Shown here in pieces: positions 1 through 5,149 of a stretch of 5,149 nucleotides of DNA. Both the position numbers and the translations under genes were made by a program. Numbering within the stretch: the stretch's first letter is position 1; each line of letters opens with the position of its first letter. Below the pieces are notes generated by a model. It had not been told where the DNA came from. It made no database searches and saw only the letters and a program-made list of their open reading frames with translations. This DNA is from Desulfobulbus sp. (lineage in GTDB: Bacteria > Desulfobacterota > Desulfobulbia > Desulfobulbales > Desulfobulbaceae), in assembly GCA_030602145.1 (NCBI GenBank), contig JAUWAH010000224.1, positions 1 to 5,149 of the forward strand, read 5' to 3'.

Positions 1-269
1 GCCAGAATCCCCAGGGCGATGGGCAGATCATAGCCGGTTCCCTCCTTCCGCACCGCCGCCGGGGCCAGGTTGACGGTGATTCTTCCCTGGGGGAACCCAT
101 AGCCGCCGTTCTTGATCGCCGCCCGGACCCGGTCCTTGGCCTCACGCACCGCGCCCTCGGCCAGGCCCACGGTGGAAAAGGAGGGCAACCCCTGGGCCAG
201 GTCGACCTCCACCTGCACCAGCAGCCCGTCCACCCCGGTGAGCGAACAGCCGATCACCTTGGCCAGCAT
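1..269 (-). CDS. comM: ComM/YifB-type Mg chelatase-like AAA+ ATPase, N-terminal part (cut by window edge)
   Basis: Only the first 89 codons are present; the rest lies beyond the left edge. The translation begins [15 protein letters not shown] and continues through [20 protein letters not shown] to [17 protein letters not shown]. This is the characteristic N-terminal (ribosomal S5 domain 2-like) region of the YifB/ComM family, including the VGLxxxAVxExxxRV and [13 protein letters not shown] signatures. Full-length members are about 500 residues, with an AAA+ ATPase core and a C-terminal Mg-chelatase-like domain, neither of which is in view. ComM is known as a hexameric helicase promoting branch migration in natural transformation, but the family also occurs in bacteria not known to be competent, so a broader recombination role is possible. 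The ATG at 267-269 is preceded by a strong GAGGAG ribosome binding site at 275-280, which lies inside the end of the upstream methyltransferase gene. That gene overlaps this one by 16 bases, so translational coupling is likely. Family assignment is firm; the biological role is inferred. Confidence 0.93.
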   Translation of the reverse strand, partial: MLAKVIGCSLTGVDGLLVQVEVDLAQGLPSFSTVGLAEGAVREAKDRVRAAIKNGGYGFPQGRITVNLAPAAVRKEGTGYDLPIALGIL

Positions 270-1021
270 GAATTCTCCTCGTACAGATCGTGCATGGCTT
301 GGCTGTAGTCGCCGTTACGAACGGCATGGATGAAGAACGGTGCCAGCAGATCCACCTGTTCGCCGCCGTTTTTCACGGCCTCGACCAGCACCAGCACGGC
401 CGTCTCCGCTCCGGGATAGGAGTAAACCGGCTGCAACCGCTTGGCGGCCAGTCGATGACTGCGAAGGGCGGCCAGAAGAGCGACGGACCGTGCGGCCGGA
501 TAGATGAAAACCACCCGGCCACGATTCCTGACCGCAAAGGCGGCACCCCGGACAAAATCGTCGATGGAGCCATGCAGTTCATGGCGGGCGCGGGCCGCCT
601 GGTCGCTGCGATTGACCCGGCCGGTGTCGAGGCCGCGGTAGGGGGGATTGCAGACCACCCAGTCGTGGGATTCGGGGGCGATCCATCGGCCCGGGTCACG
701 GACATCGCCCCGGACGACCCGGAAACGATCGCCCAGATTGTTGCGGCGGCCGTTGTCCTCGGCCAGGTCGGCCAGGTCTTCCTGGATTTCCAGGCACTCC
801 ACCCCGATGTCCGGATAACGATGGGCGAGCAGCAAGCCGATGACGCCGCAGCCGCAACCCAGATCAAGCACCCGCTGTCCCGCCCTGGGAGCGACGAAAT
901 GGGCGGCGAGCACCGCATCCACCGAAAAACGGTACCCATCCCGATGCTGGCGGCAGATCAGCCGGCCGCCAAAAAGGGTGTCCTCGGTACAATCGGGCGG
1001 TGACTGGGGCGATGGTGGCAC
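254..1021 (-). CDS. trmN6: TrmN6/YfiC-like SAM-dependent methyltransferase (probable tRNA1(Val) A37 N6-methyltransferase)
   Basis: Class I Rossmann methyltransferase of the COG4123 (TrmN6/YfiC) type. With the start chosen here (255 aa; E. coli YfiC is about 245) the family opening region [22 protein letters not shown] lies near residues 15-36. SAM motif [11 protein letters not shown] follows at 53-62, the acidic ribose-binding residue E78, D106 in motif III, and the catalytic NPPY at 125-128, typical of N6-adenine methylases. The C-terminal [18 protein letters not shown] and the late segment HDLYEE also fit the family. The likely substrate is A37 of tRNA1(Val), but relatives may modify other RNAs. 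Start choice: GTG at 1019-1021 has GGAG seven bases upstream (1029-1032) and gives the family length. An in-frame ATG at 1136-1138 would add 39 Pro/Ser-rich residues with GC-rich third positions but no clear ribosome binding site, and another ATG at 1205-1207 is less likely. The gene overlaps comM by 16 bases and diverges from queD. Confidence 0.85.
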   Translation of the reverse strand: MPPSPQSPPDCTEDTLFGGRLICRQHRDGYRFSVDAVLAAHFVAPRAGQRVLDLGCGCGVIGLLLAHRYPDIGVECLEIQEDLADLAEDNGRRNNLGDRFRVVRGDVRDPGRWIAPESHDWVVCNPPYRGLDTGRVNRSDQAARARHELHGSIDDFVRGAAFAVRNRGRVVFIYPAARSVALLAALRSHRLAAKRLQPVYSYPGAETAVLVLVEAVKNGGEQVDLLAPFFIHAVRNGDYSQAMHDLYEENSCWPR

Positions 1022-1110
1022 GGACGAACTCCAGGGGTTTGAGGGGGACGGGGTGCGAACCGTCGCCGCGCCGGTCTCTCCGGTGATGCGGGACGCGGGC
1101 GGCAAGGGGC

Positions 1111-1138
1111 TGGACAGGGCGACGAATCTGTTTACCAT
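1111..1138 (+). promoter_or_regulatory. Candidate sigma70-like promoter for queD-queE
   Basis: TGGACA at 1111-1116 (5 of 6 to the -35 consensus) is followed after 16 bases by TACCAT at 1133-1138 (4 of 6 to the -10 consensus). It lies in a locally AT-richer patch in the divergent region between the methyltransferase and queD. It would give a leader of about 80 nt. A competing TTGACC at 1139-1144 lacks a good -10 partner. If real, it overlaps the alternative ATG start of the divergent methyltransferase. Two weak hexamers in GC-rich DNA can arise by chance. I see no recognisable preQ1 riboswitch in the leader. Confidence 0.28.
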
Positions 1139-1224
1139 TTGACCATCACGGTGCGCAAGCCGCTTTTCGTCGGCCGACCGTTGCGCCCATCCACCCAGAC
1201 ACGGCAACCCATCAAGGAGCGACG

Positions 1225-1593
1225 ATGGATATCTTCATTCAAACCCATTTTTCCGGGGGGCACCATCTGCGGGCCTATCCCGGCAACTGCGAAAATCCCC
1301 ACGGCCACAACTGGCAGGTCAAAGTGACCGTGCGGGCATCCCAACTCGACCACCTCGGCATGGGAATCGACTTCAAGCAGCTGAAGAAAACCGTCAATGC
1401 GGTGATCGACGAACTCGACCACCGCGATCTCAACCAGCATCCGGCCTTTCGGGAGATCAACCCCTCCTCCGAGCATATCGCCATGTTCCTCTTTCACAGG
1501 CTGGACACACCGCTCAGCACCGAACGATACCGGTTGTACTCCGTCGAGGTGCGGGAGACCGAGACGAGCGGCGTGATCTACTATGGGGAGTGA
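1225..1593 (+). CDS. queD: 6-carboxy-5,6,7,8-tetrahydropterin synthase QueD
   Basis: A 122-residue member of the PTPS/QueD family (E. coli QueD is about 120 aa). It converts 7,8-dihydroneopterin triphosphate to 6-carboxytetrahydropterin, the first committed step towards preQ0 and queuosine. The three zinc-binding histidines are visible: H13 in FSGGH, and H26 and H28 in the HGH motif. The catalytic C22 sits in the C-x3-HGH arrangement expected of QueD. D65-H66 in ELDHRDLN and E111 in VEVRETETSG match the remaining catalytic and pterin-anchoring positions. The ATG at 1225 is preceded by AAGGAG at 1214-1219, a clear ribosome binding site. The gene overlaps queE by 11 bases, and the two clearly form an operon. 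A small oddity is Gly-Gly where many relatives have Ala-Ala before the first zinc ligand; the ligand itself is kept. The protein is cytoplasmic and normally oligomeric. All key residues are intact, so activity is expected. Confidence 0.96.
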   Translation: MDIFIQTHFSGGHHLRAYPGNCENPHGHNWQVKVTVRASQLDHLGMGIDFKQLKKTVNAVIDELDHRDLNQHPAFREINPSSEHIAMFLFHRLDTPLSTERYRLYSVEVRETETSGVIYYGE

Positions 1594-2254
1594 GCCGCTC
1601 CGGGTTACGGAGCTGTTCTATTCGATCCAGGGCGAATCGACCCGGGCCGGACTGCCCTGCCTGTTCATCCGGTTGGCCGGCTGCAACCTGCGCTGCACCT
1701 TCTGCGATGCCCGCTACACCTGGGAGGAGGAGGGACATTTGATGGCAGCCGCCGAAATCCTCGCCTGGGTCGAACAGACTCCAGCGGTCATGGTGGAACT
1801 CACCGGCGGTGAACCGCTGCTCCAGGAGGGGGTCTATCCGCTGATGGAGGCCTTGGTCGAAGCCGGCCGAACGGTGCTGCTTGAGACCAACGGCAGCCTG
1901 CTCCTCGACCGGGTGCCGGACCCGGTCACGGTGATCATGGATGTCAAATGTCCCGATTCCGGCATGGCAGACCGCAATCTGAACGACAATCTCCCCTTCC
2001 TGCGCCGGCGGCAGCGGCGGGGCTGCCGGGATGAAATCAAGTTCGTCCTCAGCTCCGAGGCCGATTTCCACTGGGCACGGCGGCTGGTGGAACAGGAAGA
2101 CCTGACGGCGACGGTGCCGGTGTTGTTCTCCCCGGTCCGCCCCCTCCTTGCCCCGACCGACCTGGCCGGGTTGCTGCTGGCCTCGCGCCTGCCTGTCCGC
2201 ATGCAGTTGCAACTCCACACCCTGCTCTGGCCCGATCGGGACCGCGGTGTGTAA
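1583..2254 (+). CDS. queE: 7-carboxy-7-deazaguanine synthase QueE (radical SAM)
   Basis: A 223-residue radical SAM enzyme, the same length as E. coli QueE. It rearranges 6-carboxytetrahydropterin, the QueD product, into 7-carboxy-7-deazaguanine, which QueC then turns into preQ0. The N-terminus carries the family signature FYSIQGES (residues 12-19). The 4Fe-4S-binding CNLRCTFC follows with C34, C38 and C41 in CX3CX2C spacing, then CDARY. The SAM-binding LTGGEPLLQ is at about 73-81, and LLETNGS and MDVKCPDSG are further expected blocks. The C-terminal QLHTLLWP plus RGV resembles the usual family ending. The ATG at 1583 lies within the last codons of queD and has no strong Shine-Dalgarno sequence, so translation probably depends on reinitiation or coupling from queD, whose stop is at 1591-1593. 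Downstream is a 252-base gap before the next gene, so the operon seems to end here, though I see no convincing terminator. queC and queF are not in view. Confidence 0.96.
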   Translation: MGSEPLRVTELFYSIQGESTRAGLPCLFIRLAGCNLRCTFCDARYTWEEEGHLMAAAEILAWVEQTPAVMVELTGGEPLLQEGVYPLMEALVEAGRTVLLETNGSLLLDRVPDPVTVIMDVKCPDSGMADRNLNDNLPFLRRRQRRGCRDEIKFVLSSEADFHWARRLVEQEDLTATVPVLFSPVRPLLAPTDLAGLLLASRLPVRMQLQLHTLLWPDRDRGV

Positions 2255-2355
2255 CCGGCTTGGCCTGGTCCAATCGGCCGGCCGCAGCGAATGATGCACG
2301 GTCTGCGTCCCTGCTCCGGGCACCGCCGCTTGGATGGACGCATGCGACGCCAGTC

Positions 2356-2393
2356 AAAAAAAACTTTTCTATCCGGTCACTTCCGCCTATACT
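2356..2393 (+). promoter_or_regulatory. Candidate promoter with A-tract upstream of the nucleotide-sugar dehydrogenase
   Basis: A run of eight A at 2356-2363 sits directly upstream of a weak -35 TTTTCT (2365-2370, 3 of 6). After a 17-base spacer comes a good -10 TATACT (2388-2393, 5 of 6). The patch 2354-2402 is conspicuously AT-rich against its GC-rich surroundings, and the A-tract is placed where an UP element would be. Transcription would start near 2400, leaving a leader of about 107 nt before the ATG at 2507. The site is in an intergenic gap ahead of a gene that needs its own promoter, which strengthens the call, but the -35 is poor. Confidence 0.45.
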
Positions 2394-2415
2394 CAAACAA
2401 AATGCCCCGGAAGCG

Positions 2416-2469
2416 AGATCTGGCCCGGTGTGCGGCCCTGCCTGCGGGTCCTGTACACCCGGATCTTTT
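2416..2469 (+). repeat. Inverted repeat / foldable leader upstream of the dehydrogenase gene
   Basis: AGATC at 2416-2420 pairs with GATCT at 2462-2466. GGTGT at 2427-2431 can pair with ACACC around 2455-2459, and an inner GGCCC...GGGTCC hairpin lies between. Four T follow at 2466-2469. The structure is imperfect, with a bulge and mismatches. It lies in the predicted 5' leader of the next gene, so it could be an RNA fold or weak attenuator, or simply GC-rich coincidence. No known riboswitch or T-box consensus is recognised. Confidence 0.25.
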
Positions 2470-2506
2470 CGCCCCATCCGTCAATCTTCTGCCATCAGGA
2501 ATCCCC

Positions 2507-3784
<1,278 letters not shown>

Positions 3785-3787
3785 CCC

Positions 3788-3815
3788 CCTCCCCGCCGGA
3801 GCGGGAGGTCTTCTT
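3788..3815 (+). terminator. Probable intrinsic terminator after the dehydrogenase gene
   Basis: CCTCCCCGC (3788-3796) and GCGGGAGG (3801-3808) form an eight-pair GC-rich stem with one bulged C and the four-base loop CGGA. It starts four bases after the stop codon and is followed by the T-rich TCTTCTT (3809-3815). The T tract is interrupted, so termination may be moderate. On the opposite strand no T run follows the hairpin, so it would serve the plus-strand gene only. Confidence 0.55.
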
Positions 3816-3845
3816 CAGCGGCCGGCAGCAGGCGGGATGGGCAAC

Positions 3846-4499
3846 TCAGAACAGGCCGAAGCGAACGTGCCAGCCGCTGTGCACGATGGTGCCCAGCACC
3901 GGCGACTTGATCTCGCGGCGATGAAAGTCGTACTCGTGTTCGGCCAGGACGCCATACTGCTCGATGGCGGCCAGGTGCTTGGCCCGTGCCCGCAGCAGGG
4001 GCAGGGGAAGGCGGAGTCGGCCGGTCTTGATCCGGTCGGGACAGATGACGAAGTCGGCAGTCCGCTGCCGGTCGAGCAGATAGACGGTGCGGGTATCGGC
4101 ATCAAAACGGCAGTGCAGTTCGTCCAGCCGGTTGATGCCCAGACGGCTGAACAACTCGCACCATCTGGTCTCCCGGTAGCGCCAGGTGAAGACGATCCTG
4201 CCACGCCTGGCCTGTGCCGTCACCGGGCAGTCCATTTCGTTGACGGTCAGCAGGCGGTGCTGCAACTGGTCGAGGGTAACCGGCTCACCGCTGCCCCGGA
4301 AGAACCAGATCTTCTTGATGAGCAGGTCGGCTAGCGGCAGCAGTACCAGGATGACCAGGGCCAGCCACACACAGAAGGCGGTCAGCATGGTCGGCTCGTC
4401 GAGCCTGGAGCGGAGCAGAAGCAGCGGCACCAGGCTGACTACTGTCCCGACCCCCAGCAGCAGCAGGGCGAGAAAGGTGAGGACGGTTCGCTTGAACAT
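3846..4499 (-). CDS. Uncharacterised protein with two N-terminal membrane segments, downstream of ldcA
   Basis: A 217-residue protein whose family I do not recognise. Two hydrophobic helices are clear: about residues 5-29 (leucine/valine rich) and 38-61, separated by a short polar turn (RSRLDEPT). Charged residues K3, R4 and then K62, K63 and R68 suggest that both ends face the cytoplasm, leaving a soluble domain of about 150 residues (72-217) inside. That domain is rich in Arg and aromatic residues, has four cysteines (91, 114, 130, 153) without a CxxC pattern, and contains the segments FTWRYRETRWCELFSR and FDADTRTVYLLDRQ. No catalytic motif is evident. The first helix could be misread as a signal peptide, but no cleavage site stands out. 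The gene begins 12 bases after the ldcA stop; its GAGG ribosome binding site overlaps that stop codon, implying an operon and coupled translation. Membership in the operon hints at an envelope-related role, which is inference only. Coding status is supported by spacing, ribosome binding site and membrane pattern. Confidence 0.8.
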   Translation of the reverse strand: MFKRTVLTFLALLLLGVGTVVSLVPLLLLRSRLDEPTMLTAFCVWLALVILVLLPLADLLIKKIWFFRGSGEPVTLDQLQHRLLTVNEMDCPVTAQARRGRIVFTWRYRETRWCELFSRLGINRLDELHCRFDADTRTVYLLDRQRTADFVICPDRIKTGRLRLPLPLLRARAKHLAAIEQYGVLAEHEYDFHRREIKSPVLGTIVHSGWHVRFGLF

Positions 4500-4511
4500 G
4501 GGGTTCGGACC

Positions 4512-5149
4512 TCAGGCCGGGATCACCGAATCACCCACCAGGTGCAGGATGGCTCCGCCTGAATCCATGATCGCCTCCATGCCGATGGGCAGGGCCAGGT
4601 TGCGTTGCCGATGGCCCACCGGAAACCGGGCCCAGATCGGAAACCCTGGCGGCGCCAGTTCCAGCACCCGGGACCAGAGCGCCTCCTGCAAACGCAGATT
4701 GGCCAGCTCGTCCCCGCCGCTGTCGAACTCGCCGAGCACCAGCCCGGCCAGCCGCTCCAGCCGGCCGGCCAGGGCCAACTGGGTCAACATCCGGTCGAGC
4801 CGGTACATCGGTTCGTTGGTGTCTTCCAGGACCAGGATAATCCCCTCCCAACCGATTTCCCAGGGCGTGGCCAGCAGATGGACCAGGGTGGTCAGGTTGC
4901 CGCCGGCCAGCCGGCCTCGACCGGTGCCGCCGCGGAGGACCTCCACCCCCTTGGGCCGGATCTGCTCCTCGAAGGTGCCGGTGAGCAGGCCGAACAGCGA
5001 AACCGCCCCCTCCTCGCCGCTTTTCGCCAGGGTGGAGGCCATCGGCCCATGGATGGCGACCAGGCCGGCACGTTCCGACAGGGTGTTCAGCAGCACGGTG
5101 ACATCGCTGAAGCCGACCAGGAATTTGGGCCGCCTGCCGAACAGCTCCC
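4512..5149 (-). CDS. ldcA: LD-carboxypeptidase (muramoyltetrapeptide carboxypeptidase, LdcA/MccF family S66), N-terminus cut by window edge
   Basis: The gene enters from the right edge, so the N-terminal domain (roughly the first 100 residues) is missing; about 211 codons are visible down to the stop at 4512-4514. The frame is open to the edge, and the first visible residues read ELFGRRPKFLVGFSDVTVLL. GFSDVT matches the nucleophile elbow of peptidase S66, with the serine at codon 5106-5108. A glutamate follows 94 residues later in LVLEDTNEPMYRLDRML, and a histidine 71 residues after that in FPVGHRQRN. These spacings fit the Ser-Glu-His triad of the family. AGGNLTTL, AGLVLGEF and LPIGMEA are further family blocks. 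LdcA removes the terminal D-Ala from tetrapeptide stems of recycled peptidoglycan in the cytoplasm; MccF relatives cleave microcin C-type compounds. The recycling role is the default; immunity cannot be excluded, but no microcin genes are nearby. It is followed 12 bases later by a two-helix membrane protein. Confidence 0.92.
   Translation of the reverse strand, partial: ELFGRRPKFLVGFSDVTVLLNTLSERAGLVAIHGPMASTLAKSGEEGAVSLFGLLTGTFEEQIRPKGVEVLRGGTGRGRLAGGNLTTLVHLLATPWEIGWEGIILVLEDTNEPMYRLDRMLTQLALAGRLERLAGLVLGEFDSGGDELANLRLQEALWSRVLELAPPGFPIWARFPVGHRQRNLALPIGMEAIMDSGGAILHLVGDSVIPA

Noticed and set aside
290..1003. Long plus-strand open frame of 237 codons opposite the methyltransferase
   Set aside because: It is antisense to a gene with intact family motifs, has no recognisable protein features, and long shadow frames are expected in GC-rich DNA.
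1145..1224. Possible preQ1 riboswitch ahead of queD
   Set aside because: No C-rich/A-rich pseudoknot pattern or conserved preQ1 aptamer core can be seen.
1514..2323. Minus-strand open frame of 269 codons opposite queE
   Set aside because: Gln/His/Arg-rich shadow of queE with no motif; queE is unambiguous on the plus strand.
2304..2342. Inverted repeat TGCGTCC/GGACGCA plus the palindrome CGCATGCG (2339-2346) after queE, considered as a terminator
   Set aside because: The stem is short with a 25-base loop, and the following tract is A rather than T on the plus strand, so it does not fit an intrinsic terminator for queE.
2291..2506. 72-residue N-terminal extension of the dehydrogenase
   Set aside because: Not like the family, contains the promoter-like AT-rich patch, and the ATG at 2507 has a ribosome binding site and gives the normal 425-residue length.

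Overview
This is a GC-rich window (roughly 60-65% by eye) of ordinary chromosomal bacterial DNA. The gene set, the codon choice and the QueD/QueE sequence style look like a Gram-negative of the Desulfobacterota (former Deltaproteobacteria) type. That placement is inference from general resemblance and is not proven by any single marker here. No mobile element, CRISPR array, rRNA, tRNA or phage gene is visible.

Left part (1-1224, minus strand): the first 89 codons of a ComM/YifB-type Mg-chelatase-like AAA+ ATPase run off the left edge. Immediately upstream, and overlapping it by 16 bases, is a TrmN6/YfiC-like SAM-dependent methyltransferase, probably acting on tRNA. These two form a tightly packed minus-strand unit.

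Middle left (1225-2254, plus strand): queD and queE overlap by 11 bases. They catalyse two consecutive steps towards preQ0/queuosine: 7,8-dihydroneopterin triphosphate to 6-carboxytetrahydropterin, then to 7-carboxy-7-deazaguanine. They are divergent from the methyltransferase, so this junction joins two tRNA-modification functions. queC, queF and a GTP cyclohydrolase are not in the window.

Middle right (2255-3845): a 252-base gap holds an AT-rich patch with a plausible promoter and a leader able to fold. It is followed by a complete TviB/WbpO-type UDP-N-acetylhexosamine 6-dehydrogenase (425 aa), which supplies uronic acid sugar nucleotides for surface polysaccharide. A GC-rich hairpin with a short pyrimidine/T tract ends this gene, which therefore looks monocistronic.

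Right part (3846-5149, minus strand): an LD-carboxypeptidase (LdcA/MccF, peptidase S66), truncated at its N-terminus by the window edge, is followed after 12 bases by a 217-aa protein with two membrane segments that I do not recognise. They are probably co-transcribed and coupled, converging on the dehydrogenase gene.

No convincing undescribed multi-gene system is present. The best leads are the unrecognised membrane protein coupled to LdcA, the lone TviB-type dehydrogenase with its structured leader, and the unresolved start of the methyltransferase.
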